A stretch of 64,000 nucleotides of DNA from Opitutia bacterium (GTDB taxonomy: Bacteria > Verrucomicrobiota > Verrucomicrobiia > Opitutales > Opitutaceae): positions 1 through 64,000 of the forward strand of contig JACPIT010000001.1 in NCBI GenBank assembly GCA_016187945.1, read 5' to 3'. A program made the translations under genes and the position numbers. Position 1 is the first letter of the stretch, and the number at the start of each line of letters is the position of its first letter. Below are positions 10,001-17,640 of this stretch, in pieces. The notes beneath the pieces are model-generated. The model saw nothing but the letters and a program-made list of their open reading frames with translations. It had not been told where the DNA came from and made no database searches.

Positions 10001-10218
10001 GCGTAGTCGTCCCAGTTGTGCGGCACTGCGACGGGCTGCCACGCGGAATCGTCGAACGCGGGTTGCTCGAAGCCGGCGAATCGCGGGTCGTTGGTATCGG
10101 CGGCGGTCGAGCGCCAGCCCTCGTTGAGGGGCCATTCGCGGCGCGGGGAGTCGGTGAGTTGCGCGGTGGCGGCGGCGAGCGAAACGAGAAAAGACAGGGC
10201 AACGAAGGTGGAGCGCAT
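7045..10218 (-). CDS. Secreted glycoside hydrolase family 2 protein with malectin domain
   Basis: 1057 residues. A signal peptide (MRSTFVALSFLVSLAAATAQ) is followed by a GH2 sugar-binding jelly roll (about 30-200), an Ig-like domain (200-305) and the TIM barrel (305-620). The acid/base glutamate is predicted in VLWGLANES (E432) and the nucleophile in LIGEYGAW (E500). A malectin-like carbohydrate-binding domain lies at about 730-890 (NCGGPDFVDSHGQTW, LYFAEPWYGRGG). Close to GH2 beta-glucuronidase/beta-galactosidase types; specificity not resolved. A palindromic element is inserted in frame at residues about 750-769, inside a malectin loop. The ATG at 10218 is contributed by another copy of that element; longer in-frame starts up to 10398 cross repeat DNA and give no signal peptide. 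Confidence 0.9.
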   Translation of the reverse strand: MRSTFVALSFLVSLAAATAQLTDSPRREWPLNEGWRSTAADTNDPRFAGFEQPAFDDSAWQPVAVPHNWDDYAGLRRLGHGNRHGVAWYRRSFDVPASESGRRVFLFFEGVGSYAAVWVNGRLAGQHAGGRTTFTLDVTDLVHVGAGNVLAVRADHPAGITDLPWVCGGCSTAPGFSEGSQPMGIFRPVTLVTTNDVRVEPFGIHVWNDANAGEHGAPLHVHTEVRNYGAERALTVTHTIVDPDGRPVLNDRGTQTIRDAATFSSDLNLATAQLWSLEHPRLYRLITEIRDGDRVLDRVETPFGIRTIHWPAPDAPLPAPFLLNGKPAFINGTCEYEHNLGASHAFGAEQIRARVRQIRAAGFNAFRDAHQPHNLRYQDYWDREGVLWWPQFAAQIWFDTPAFRANFKQLLREWVRERRNSPSLVLWGLANESKLPADFAAECVALIRELDPTTSSQRLVTTCNSGKGTDWNVPQNWSGTYGGDPADYAADLRRQRLIGEYGAWRSLGLHSEGGFVADGVRSESRADALLATKIRLAESVRTEVPGHFHWLFATHENPGRAIGSKGQQGADGWAELDRLGPANNKGLLTLWGEPTDAFFLYRASYAPKTDPVVYIVSHTWPDRWDAPGVKRGLEVYSNCDEVELFNGFGTRSLGVRKQGGPGAPFRWDDVEIATNLLYAEGRVAGKTVARDAIYLRNLPPAPAAEHAALVGPETVSTCGELGWNYLYHVNCGGPDFVDSHGQTWFADRDLRWSALTLTRSERVEVNAFHPDPAPPSSADTWGSHSWAADYPELPPRFGSQRDCYEPIRGTRDETLFQTYRYGREKLRYEFAVPDGEHRVELYFAEPWYGRGGGDAKGWRLFDVAVNGETLLRDVDLWAEAGYAHAVKKVLTARAQSGRLVVSFPRVASYQAVISAIAIATRDPSAKPPRPQQLTPVAPARTPSLGSVTDDSARWQTYAAEAATRKGAELSWTIQLGLGGNHDFALRYANPGETRDIEFRVLASDGSLVAHRLVRLPTTRPGETREVRIEGIGMNAGDYTVALTLTAADIRIESLRAN
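7911..7969. repeat. Palindromic element family A, copy 1 (in frame inside GH2 gene)
   Basis: A 59-bp palindrome with ends GGTGGAACGCG and CGCGCTCCACCTT and two internal sub-palindromes (cgcgttgacctcaacgcg; gcgcgttagggtcaacgcgc). On the minus strand it encodes RWSALTLTRS-ERVEVNAFH, stop-free, matching the peptides from copies 3 and 4 in other genes. Confidence 0.85.
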
Positions 10219-10374
10219 TGACCTCAATGCGCTCAAAAAATCGCCGCAGCGTGGGTAGCGCCGGTCTCTGACCGGCGGAAGGGAGGCGTGGCGTTTCGAC
10301 GCCGGTTGGAAACCGGCGCTACGCCAAAGGGCGACGCAGCCGACGAGCGCGTTGGGGACAACGCGCTCCACCTC
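10205..10374. repeat. Palindromic element family A, copy 2, split by a nested family B element
   Basis: The left half (10205-10235, AAGGTGGAGCGCATTGACC and onward) and right half (10345-10374, gcgttggggacaacgcgctc then cacctc) match the two halves of copies 3 and 4. About 110 bp that include a complete family B palindrome separate them. The left half supplies the ATG of the GH2-malectin gene at 10218. Confidence 0.75.
10255..10322. repeat. Palindromic element family B, copy 1 (nested in family A)
   Basis: A 68-bp inverted repeat beginning GTAGCGCCGGTCTCTGACCG and ending GGTTGGAAACCGGCGCTAC, with central gcgtggcgttt. The same core is present at 13359-13427. Confidence 0.8.
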
Positions 10375-10394
10375 GGAAATACTCACTCCGTCGC

Positions 10395-13223
10395 TCACGG
10401 TTGGTCGAGCAGGCGGATCACGAGTGAGCCTTTCAGTGGCCCCGTGATGTTCTGCGGCTGGCCTTGCGGGCCGAGGTTCGAGGGCTCGGAGTTTTTCGTG
10501 CCGATGGCGGGAATCACTTGGTAGACGCCGAGGCCGAGTCGCGGGAGGATGAGCACGGGGTTGTTCTTGCCGTCGCGCGGCGCGTAGACGCCGACGAAGG
10601 GCGAGCCGCCGTCGTTAAGGAACGCGAAGCGGCCCTCGGTCGTCGTGAACGCCATCCATTCCCAGCGCGAGAACCAGCCCTTGAACTCCGGGTAAGTCCA
10701 CGAGATGCCGGGGACGGCGTCGTTGTAGTCGACGTCCCAACGACCGAGCGACACGCCCTTGAGGCGGTTCTGCCAGACGCGATACGGGCCGGCGCCGAAC
10801 CACTCCTTGGATTTCATTTTCTCCTCGGGGTAATCGAACTCGAGGCCGAGCAGGTCGACGAGGCCGGGGCCGGCGAATTCGTAGTCGAGGCGCACGTCGC
10901 CGTCGGGCGAGATCGTCCAGCGCATCGAGCGCACGCCGCCGTCGAAGGCGGCGGTGACGATGGCGCGGTCGCCATCCATGCGCGAAGTAAACTCGACGAG
11001 CTTGCCGACCGGCGCCGCGAGCGGCTCGAGCAGGCGGTTGTTGCGTTTGTAGGCGACGAGACGGGGACCGCGTGCGAGCGAGATGCTGCGGCCGTCGCGC
11101 TCGAGACCGGCGAGCAGGCCGGTGGTTTTGTCGAAGCGCACGGCGTTGCGGCCGGAGGTGGCGACAATTTCGTTGCCGCGCTCGGCGAGGGTGACGGCGG
11201 CTTTCGCTTCCTGCGCGTGGCCGATGGCGGCGGCGCCGCTCTTCCAGCGCCACGACCACGTCCACAGTTCGCGGGCGCGGGAGTCGATCGCGGTGACGTA
11301 GAGCACGTCGGCATCGCGCCAGTCGGCGGGCAAGGGGAGTTTCAGTTCGCCGTCGGTGCGAGCGGCGAGGTCCGGGCCGGCGAAGCGGCCGTGCCCGAGC
11401 AGCGTGCGATGAAACATCGGCGCGCCGGGCGGAGCGAGTTTCAGCAGGCGCCACTCGAACGTGACGGACGAGAGACTGAGAAAATCGTAGCGGTTGCGCA
11501 CGGGCAGCGTGCCGGCGAAATCGGCGGGCAAGTCGCGCAGCGGAATCTGCACGGGCGACCAGATTTCGCGCACGGTGTAGAAGCTGCCTTCCTTTTCGTG
11601 GCGCGGCCCGAGCAGACCGTCGGGCGCGAGGTCGCGCCGCGAGTCGAGTCGTCCGCCCTCGTCGGTGCGTGCGACCGACTCGTCCATCCACGACCAGAGG
11701 AAACCGCCGGCGGCGTGCGGCTTCTCGCTCATGAGCGGCCAGAAGTCGTCGAGTCCCGCACCGTGACCGCCGTCGAAGAGACCGTGGAGAAACTCCGTCG
11801 GCATGAAAATGTCGGGGCCGTTGGCGTAGCGCTGCGTGTCGGCGTATTCGCGGTAGTGTTTCGTGTTCATGCCGCGGAACGACTCGGCCCACGGGTGGAG
11901 CACGGGGCGTTGCTGCGGGTCGTGCCGGGCGAACTCGTCGTCGTTCTCCGGATTTTCGCCGCCCTCGTTGCCGTTATCCCAAAAGAGAATGCTCGGGTGG
12001 TTCACGTCGCGCGCGAGCATTTGCGCGATGAGGCAGCGGCCGGTCGGCGTGTCGTAGCAACCCTGCCAGCCGGCGAGCTCGTCGAGCACGTAGACGCCGG
12101 CTTCGTCGCAGAGGTCGAGGAACTCGGCGTCGGGTGGGTAGTGCGACATGCGGACGGCGTTCATGTTGGCCTCCTTCATGAGGCGAATGTCCTCGCGGTG
12201 GCGCTCGGGAGAGAGCGTGCGGCCGGTGTCGGGCCAGAAGCTGTGGCGGTTGGCGCCCTTGAGCACGATCTTGCGGCCGTTGAGATAGAGGCCGTCGCCG
12301 GGGCGCAGCTCGAACGTGCGGAAGCCGAAGCGCTGCGTGATCGTGTGGCCTGACGGCGCGAAGGTGCCGGCGCGCAGCGTGACGTCGACGAGGTAGAGAT
12401 TGGGCGTCTCGGCGGTCCAGGTCGCGGGCGAGGGGATTTGGCCGCGGAGTGTGACCTGCTTCGAGCCACTCGGGACCGCGGCGGAGATCGGTGCGCCAAT
12501 GGGATCGCCGGCGAGCGTCTTCACTTGCGCGACGACTTCGTTGCCGGCGGGGAGATTGCCGCCGAGGAAGACGTCGACGCGAAACGCGCCGTCAGCACGC
12601 GCGTCGATCGCGACGCGGTCGATGAACTGCATCGGCAGCGCCTCGAGTCGCACGGGGCGGAAGATGCCGCCGAAGTTCCAGTAGTCGCCGATGCGCTCGG
12701 CGCGGTTCACGCTTTCGTTGGCGGAGCGTTTGCTGACGGTGACTTCGAGCTGGTTGGGGACGTCGAAGCGGAGCTTGTCGGTGATGTCGTAGCGAAACTG
12801 GTAGAAACCGCCCTGGTGCACGGGGCCGGCGAGTTGGCCGTTGAGTTTCACTTCGGTGTCGGTGAGCGCGCCGTCGAACACGAGACGGACGACGCGGCCG
12901 CGCCACTCCCTCGGCACGGTGAACTCGCGGCGGTAGATGCCTTGTTCGTCGGGCGCCTTGGGCATTTGCGGCATGCGTTTCGAGGGGCGCGACTCGACGC
13001 CGTATTCGTAGGTGCCGAAGCCTTGCTGTTCCCAGCAGGACGGCACGGCGATCTTGGACCACACGCCGCTGTTGCGTCCGCCGGTGCAGAAGAAATCCCA
13101 CGTGACGGCGTCGTGGCTGCCGGTGCCGGAGAGGTAGAGGGACTCCGTTTGGAGCGTCGATGGCGACGCTCCGAACGAGGAGAGAGTGAGGGGGAGCGAG
13201 AGGAGGGCGGCGAGAAGGCACAT
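10395..13223 (-). CDS. Secreted beta-galactosidase, glycoside hydrolase family 2
   Basis: 942 residues with an N-terminal signal peptide (about 19 residues) and a LacZ-like domain order: sugar-binding domain, Ig-like domain, TIM barrel (about 305-600), second Ig-like domain, and a C-terminal beta-gal small-chain-like domain. LacZ-type motifs include GANRHSFWPDTGRTL, MNAVRMSHYPPDAEFLDLCDE, the acid/base E420 in DNGNEGG and the nucleophile E477 in MPTEFLHG. The family hydrolyses terminal beta-galactosides, plausible for pectin galactan side chains. The ATG at 13223 gives the signal peptide. Upstream and downstream gaps are filled with palindromic elements, so the gene may have its own promoter. 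Confidence 0.92.
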   Translation of the reverse strand: MCLLAALLSLPLTLSSFGASPSTLQTESLYLSGTGSHDAVTWDFFCTGGRNSGVWSKIAVPSCWEQQGFGTYEYGVESRPSKRMPQMPKAPDEQGIYRREFTVPREWRGRVVRLVFDGALTDTEVKLNGQLAGPVHQGGFYQFRYDITDKLRFDVPNQLEVTVSKRSANESVNRAERIGDYWNFGGIFRPVRLEALPMQFIDRVAIDARADGAFRVDVFLGGNLPAGNEVVAQVKTLAGDPIGAPISAAVPSGSKQVTLRGQIPSPATWTAETPNLYLVDVTLRAGTFAPSGHTITQRFGFRTFELRPGDGLYLNGRKIVLKGANRHSFWPDTGRTLSPERHREDIRLMKEANMNAVRMSHYPPDAEFLDLCDEAGVYVLDELAGWQGCYDTPTGRCLIAQMLARDVNHPSILFWDNGNEGGENPENDDEFARHDPQQRPVLHPWAESFRGMNTKHYREYADTQRYANGPDIFMPTEFLHGLFDGGHGAGLDDFWPLMSEKPHAAGGFLWSWMDESVARTDEGGRLDSRRDLAPDGLLGPRHEKEGSFYTVREIWSPVQIPLRDLPADFAGTLPVRNRYDFLSLSSVTFEWRLLKLAPPGAPMFHRTLLGHGRFAGPDLAARTDGELKLPLPADWRDADVLYVTAIDSRARELWTWSWRWKSGAAAIGHAQEAKAAVTLAERGNEIVATSGRNAVRFDKTTGLLAGLERDGRSISLARGPRLVAYKRNNRLLEPLAAPVGKLVEFTSRMDGDRAIVTAAFDGGVRSMRWTISPDGDVRLDYEFAGPGLVDLLGLEFDYPEEKMKSKEWFGAGPYRVWQNRLKGVSLGRWDVDYNDAVPGISWTYPEFKGWFSRWEWMAFTTTEGRFAFLNDGGSPFVGVYAPRDGKNNPVLILPRLGLGVYQVIPAIGTKNSEPSNLGPQGQPQNITGPLKGSLVIRLLDQP

Positions 13224-13256
13224 GGGAGAACGCGAAAGGATCGATCTTTATTGTGA

Positions 13257-13332
13257 CTGTAGGGCCGGCGCTGGTCGCCGGGCCGGTATGGTGCGAGCGT
13301 CGACGGCCCGGCCACAAGGGCCGGCCCTACAG
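13257..13332. repeat. Palindromic element, family B-like, between two glycosidase genes
   Basis: A 76-bp inverted repeat with ends CTGTAGGGCCGGC and GCCGGCCCTACAG. It lies in the gap between the unassigned glycosidase and the GH2 beta-galactosidase. Confidence 0.8.
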
Positions 13333-13358
13333 TTCTGGGTGAGGTCGACGGGGCGGGA

Positions 13359-13427
13359 GTAGGGCCAGTCTGTGACTGGCCCAAGCGCAGCGTGGCGTTT
13401 TATGGGCCGGTTGAAAGCCGGCCCTAC
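13359..13427. repeat. Palindromic element family B, copy 3
   Basis: A 69-bp inverted repeat from GTAGGGCCAGTCTGTGACTG to GGTTGAAAGCCGGCCCTAC with the same gcgtggcgttt centre as the copy at 10255. It lies 27 bp from the neighbouring palindrome. Confidence 0.8.
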
Positions 13428-13441
13428 TTTCGGAGCGGAGA

Positions 13442-16069
13442 TCATGGCTGGATGATGCCGAGAATGGCGAAGGCGCCGGTGCCGCGCACGTCGAGAGTGT
13501 GCGTGCCGGCGGGATAATCGAACGCGTGGACGTTCAGCGGTGGGAGCGAGTCGAACTCGACGGCGCGCACGATCAACGCTTCGACGCCGCCGCGTTCGCC
13601 GGCGGTGGCGTCGGTTTCGAGTTCGGGCGGCTTGCGCCATTCGGGGCCGTTCGCCTGAAAATAGCCGACGAGCACGCGCACGGGCTTCGCGCACGAGAAG
13701 CGGAGCGCGAGCGGCGCGGTGGCGTCGCGTGTCGCGGCGAGCGAGAGTTTGATGCCTTGCAGACCTTCGAGTTCGGGCGCGGTGGTCGTGATGACGGCGT
13801 GCGAATCGCTGAAGGCGGTGTTGCCGATCTGCACGGTGAACGTCTCGAGGCCGGGCGTGAGCAACTTGAAGTCAGCCGGGGCGAACGGTGCATGCGTGCG
13901 CGTCGCACCGGGATTCTGGAGCGCGGCGACCTGAGCGCGGAAATCGGCGAGCTCCTTTTCGTAGACGGGCAGCAGTTGCGTCCAGTGATAGTTCGCGGCT
14001 TTGCCGCTCGCGCCGCCGGGCAGCGGCACGCGGCGCTGGGCGGTCTGCATGGAGTTGGCGGCTTTGTAGGTGGCGGCGGTGAGTCGGGCGAGTTCGCGGA
14101 AATGCTGGGTGCTGAGTGCGAGCGCCTGCTCGGCGCGCTGCATGTGCGCGAGCTTCTTGGTCCGCTGATAGCGTAGAACTTCGAGCGCCGCGGTGGCCTT
14201 CTCGCCGTAGAAGAGCGAAAGCGCGCGGATGCAGACGATGTCGTTGTAGAGGCGCTGAAACTCAGCGAGGTTCTCAGTCACGAGCGGCGCGGCTTCCGTG
14301 ATGGCGGCAACGGCGCGCGCGGAGAATTGGTCGATCTCGGCGACGATCTGCGGCGGCGTCTCGCCCTCGTGCGGCAGGCCTTTTGCCTCGCGGGCGGCGA
14401 ATTCCTTGAGGCGTTCGCCGGGGGGCGATTGCGATTCCCAGAGCTCGGGAAACTCGCGGTATTTTTCCGGGCGGACGAGTTGGTCGAGCGTCATGCCGAG
14501 CGACATCGTTTGGCGGTTGCCCTCGGTGATGCCGAAGCGGCGCAGGATGCGCGGCGCGCATTCGCCGGCGGCGTTGTAGGCGTCGAGGATGGGCGCGGCG
14601 GCTTCGCGCGAGCCGTAGTGCTCCGCGAGGCGGCCGATCCAGTGGTCGCGCTCCGCGAGGGCGGGGCGGTCGGGATTCCAGGCGTAGCGGGCCCAGGCTT
14701 CGAACCAGATCCAGTCGCGTTGCCATTGGTTGAGTGCGCTGGCCGATCGGTAGGGCGAGTCGTCCCCGACGAGCCGCGGCGCCGATCGGAGCGGCTCATC
14801 CGGAGGATTCGCCCTACCTTGAGTCACGACGTCCGGCGAATATGGCCAATCCCAGTAGAAGAGCGGGTAGAGGTGCAGGCCGCGGGCGCCGAGGCGGTCG
14901 CGCATCGCGACGACGGATTTCTGAATGAACTCGGTGGCGCCGTAGCGGAACGGTTCGAGGTTCGCGAGGATGTGGACGTTGGCGATGTGCGTGGAGCCGA
15001 GGCGGCTCATCGCGAGGTGGAGTTGTTGGCGCACGCCGCGCGGCTCCCACGTGGTGAGCGACTCGCCATTGAATTTCGCCTCGGTGTAGAGATTGCGGTA
15101 AACCTTCAGCGCTTCGGGCATCACCTTCGTCGCGTCGGTCGCGTGGGTGCGCAGCACGATGGGCGGCTCTTCGGTGAGACCGGCGGCGGCCATGCCGTCT
15201 TTCACGCCGGGGAGGATGACCTCGGTCATCCAGCGCGTTTGCGTTGCTTGATCCTGCAACGCCTCGCCGAGGCAGGACATGAGGCCGACGTTCGGAAACT
15301 CGCGCACGAAGGCGGCGATGGATTTGCGCGTGTAGTCGGCGGCGAGGTCGTTCCAGGCGCCGAGTTGCGTGGAGAGTCCGTGTTTTTCGGCGAGCGGTTT
15401 CGAAAGGAGGATGCTGTAGAACTGTTGAACGAGCCAGATGCCGCGGCGGTCGCACTCGGCGGCGAGCCAGCGGAACATCTCGACGTTGCGCGCGAAGGTT
15501 TCCGGCGGGACTTCGAGCGCCTCGGGATAGTCGGGCAGGCGCACGAGCGAGGCGAACGGGTGGCCGTTCCAGAGGTAGAGCGTATTCATTCGCAAGCTCG
15601 CGAGGTAGTCGAGGTATTCGGTCCAGTAGGCCTTGTCGTAGAAGAACGGGAATTCCTCGGGTGTGTAGGGATACTCGTAGACCTTGCGGCCGGGGAGCAG
15701 GTAAGTCTTCTGCATCCCGATGCACGGGCCGCGCAGGACGAATTGCGGGGCGTCGGCGATGCGCTGCGGGCTTTTGAGCCAGCCCGCGCGCACGCGGTCG
15801 GCGAGTTCGAGGCAGCCGTAGAGGGCGCCGGAGTCGTCGGCACCGGTCACCGTGATCGTGCCGTCAGCGCCGGCGTCGATCGTGAAGCCTTCGGGGCGAG
15901 CGGTGACCGCAACGACTTTGATGACGATGTGCGGCGCGGTCGTCGGCAGTGCGCGTTCGAGTTGTTCGATGCCGTAGCGGATGCGCGGCGAGGCGCCTGC
16001 GGGCATTTCGATCGCGGCGCGCGCGGCGATGGCGCAACAGAGGACGGCGAAGACGAGCCCGAGGCGCAT
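13442..16069 (-). CDS. Secreted glycosidase-like protein with GH20/GH67-type N-terminal domain, family unassigned
   Basis: 875 residues. A signal peptide (MRLGLVFAVLCCAIAARA) is followed by a domain like the non-catalytic N-terminal module of GH20/GH67/GH84/GH115 enzymes (RYGIEQLERALP, TGADDSGALYGCLELADRV). A TIM-barrel-like region follows (MNTLYLWNGHPFASL, GIWLVQQFYSILLSKPL, LMSCLGEALQDQ, HLYPLFYWDWPYSPD), then an alpha-helical region and a beta-rich C terminus. The catalytic residues cannot be assigned confidently. The frame stays open far upstream into the symporter gene, but ATG 16069, 2 bp after the symporter stop, gives the signal peptide. A palindromic element lies in frame at residues about 418-440. 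Glycoside-active by context; substrate unknown. Confidence 0.75.
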   Translation of the reverse strand: MRLGLVFAVLCCAIAARAAIEMPAGASPRIRYGIEQLERALPTTAPHIVIKVVAVTARPEGFTIDAGADGTITVTGADDSGALYGCLELADRVRAGWLKSPQRIADAPQFVLRGPCIGMQKTYLLPGRKVYEYPYTPEEFPFFYDKAYWTEYLDYLASLRMNTLYLWNGHPFASLVRLPDYPEALEVPPETFARNVEMFRWLAAECDRRGIWLVQQFYSILLSKPLAEKHGLSTQLGAWNDLAADYTRKSIAAFVREFPNVGLMSCLGEALQDQATQTRWMTEVILPGVKDGMAAAGLTEEPPIVLRTHATDATKVMPEALKVYRNLYTEAKFNGESLTTWEPRGVRQQLHLAMSRLGSTHIANVHILANLEPFRYGATEFIQKSVVAMRDRLGARGLHLYPLFYWDWPYSPDVVTQGRANPPDEPLRSAPRLVGDDSPYRSASALNQWQRDWIWFEAWARYAWNPDRPALAERDHWIGRLAEHYGSREAAAPILDAYNAAGECAPRILRRFGITEGNRQTMSLGMTLDQLVRPEKYREFPELWESQSPPGERLKEFAAREAKGLPHEGETPPQIVAEIDQFSARAVAAITEAAPLVTENLAEFQRLYNDIVCIRALSLFYGEKATAALEVLRYQRTKKLAHMQRAEQALALSTQHFRELARLTAATYKAANSMQTAQRRVPLPGGASGKAANYHWTQLLPVYEKELADFRAQVAALQNPGATRTHAPFAPADFKLLTPGLETFTVQIGNTAFSDSHAVITTTAPELEGLQGIKLSLAATRDATAPLALRFSCAKPVRVLVGYFQANGPEWRKPPELETDATAGERGGVEALIVRAVEFDSLPPLNVHAFDYPAGTHTLDVRGTGAFAILGIIQP
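14749..14818. repeat. Palindromic element family C, copy 1 (in frame inside glycosidase gene)
   Basis: A 70-bp inverted repeat with ends GGTAGGGCGAGTCGTCC and GGAGGATTCGCCCTACC. Its minus-strand translation, GRANPPDEPLRSAPRLVGD, interrupts an otherwise enzyme-like sequence. It is near-identical to the copy at 19485. Confidence 0.85.
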
Positions 16070-16071
16070 GA

Positions 16072-17616
16072 TCACAGGGCGGACGCGATGCGGCGGCGTT
16101 GTTCGCGCCAACCCCAGACGGTCAGGCCCGCGGGAGCGCGCGGTCCGGGAATGACGAGGCTGGCGCCGTAGCCGATCACGATGACGAGGAGATGTCCGAT
16201 GACGCCGATGAGCACGCCGTTGAGTTTGAAATTCCACGCGCCGAGGTCGAGGACGGGGGTCTTGCCCGAGGTGAACGTCGCGTAACCGGTGAACACGATG
16301 CACGCAACGATGCCGACCCACAGGCCGCGCAAGTGCGCGCGCGTGCTGAGAAACGCCAGGGCGAACACGCCGAACAAGCCGCCGGCGAGGATCGACGTGG
16401 CGGTGAAGTAGAGCGAGAGCGCGGTGCCTTGCGTGCGCGCGAGCCACAGCGCGACGAGCGTGCACAGCGCGCCGGCGATCGCGACGATGACCTTGCCCAT
16501 GAAGAGGCGCTCGCGGTCGGTGGTGTTCTTGCGCAGCTTGGCGTAGAAGTCCTCGACGCCGACCACGGCGAAGCAGTTCAGGTCGGACGAGATCGTCGAC
16601 ATCGCCGCCGCGAACAGCGACGCCATGATGACGCCCGCGAGCCCCGCCGGGACGTGCGTCGTGAGGAAGTGCGGGTAGAATTGATCCGGCTTCACGATGT
16701 GCGGCGGGAGAACTTCGCCGGAGAGCTTGTAGTAACTCCACGTCAGCGTGCCGATGAGGAGAAAAAGCGCCCACACCGGGATGCAGAGCAACGCGCCGAG
16801 GCCGACGCCGCGGATGGCCGCGCGATCGTCCTTCGCGACGAGGTAGCGTTGGATGATCGTTTGGTCGGCCGTGTATTTTTGCAGATACCAGAAGAAGCCG
16901 TAGGCCGCCATGACCCAGAAGCTTTTCGCGGTGAAATCGAACTTCAGGGTGCCGAGGTCGAATTTGTGATTTTCCCACGCGAGTTGAAAACCCGCCGCCG
17001 GACCGCCCGGCATCAAGTAGAACAGCGTGCCGAGGCTGATCGCGATGCCGAGCCACATGATGAAGCCCTGCGCGACGTCGGTCCAGATGACCGCCTCGAG
17101 TCCGCCGGCGTAAGTGTAGATGACCGTGACGACGCCCGAGGCGATGATGACGGCCGACATGTCCCAGCCGGTGAGGCTCTGCACGGTGAGCGCGACGAGA
17201 TAGAACACGAAGCCCATCTTCGAAAAATGCCCCAGCGTGAACCCGAGCGAGGTGTAGAGCCGCACGCTGTAACCGAAGCGCTTTTCGAAATACTCGAATG
17301 CGCTCATGCGCACGACCTCGCGGAAGAACGGGATGATCACCGAGCCGACCAGCACGAGGACGATGACCACCATGAAGCCGGGCACGAGTTCCGCCCAGTT
17401 GCCACCGAACGCGCCGCCGGGATACGCGACGAAGGTGATGCTGCTGATCAGCGTCGCGAAAATCGAGACGCCCATCGCCCACGCCGGAATCGAGCGCCCG
17501 GCGACGAAATAATCCTCGGTGGTCTTTTGCCGGCGCGTATAGCGCAGGCCGAGCCAGAGCATGGCCGCCATGTAGGCGATGATGACCGCGAGGTCCAACC
17601 AGCGGAGGGAATTCAT
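16072..17616 (-). CDS. Sodium:solute symporter family transporter (SSS)
   Basis: 514 residues with about 13 hydrophobic segments and SSS family features: YFVAGRSIPAWAMGVSIFA, TLISSITFVAYPGGAF, YTYAGGLEAVIWTDVAQGF, MAAYGFFWYLQKYTADQT and SLFAAAMSTISSDLN. SSS proteins import sugars, sialic acids or other solutes with Na+ across the inner membrane. It is placed 24 bp after the sialidase-like gene and 2 bp before the unassigned glycosidase, so it probably imports the product of these enzymes. Start ATG 17616. Confidence 0.9.
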   Translation of the reverse strand: MNSLRWLDLAVIIAYMAAMLWLGLRYTRRQKTTEDYFVAGRSIPAWAMGVSIFATLISSITFVAYPGGAFGGNWAELVPGFMVVIVLVLVGSVIIPFFREVVRMSAFEYFEKRFGYSVRLYTSLGFTLGHFSKMGFVFYLVALTVQSLTGWDMSAVIIASGVVTVIYTYAGGLEAVIWTDVAQGFIMWLGIAISLGTLFYLMPGGPAAGFQLAWENHKFDLGTLKFDFTAKSFWVMAAYGFFWYLQKYTADQTIIQRYLVAKDDRAAIRGVGLGALLCIPVWALFLLIGTLTWSYYKLSGEVLPPHIVKPDQFYPHFLTTHVPAGLAGVIMASLFAAAMSTISSDLNCFAVVGVEDFYAKLRKNTTDRERLFMGKVIVAIAGALCTLVALWLARTQGTALSLYFTATSILAGGLFGVFALAFLSTRAHLRGLWVGIVACIVFTGYATFTSGKTPVLDLGAWNFKLNGVLIGVIGHLLVIVIGYGASLVIPGPRAPAGLTVWGWREQRRRIASAL

Positions 17617-17640
17617 TGGGGAGGTGACGAACAGCGAAAG

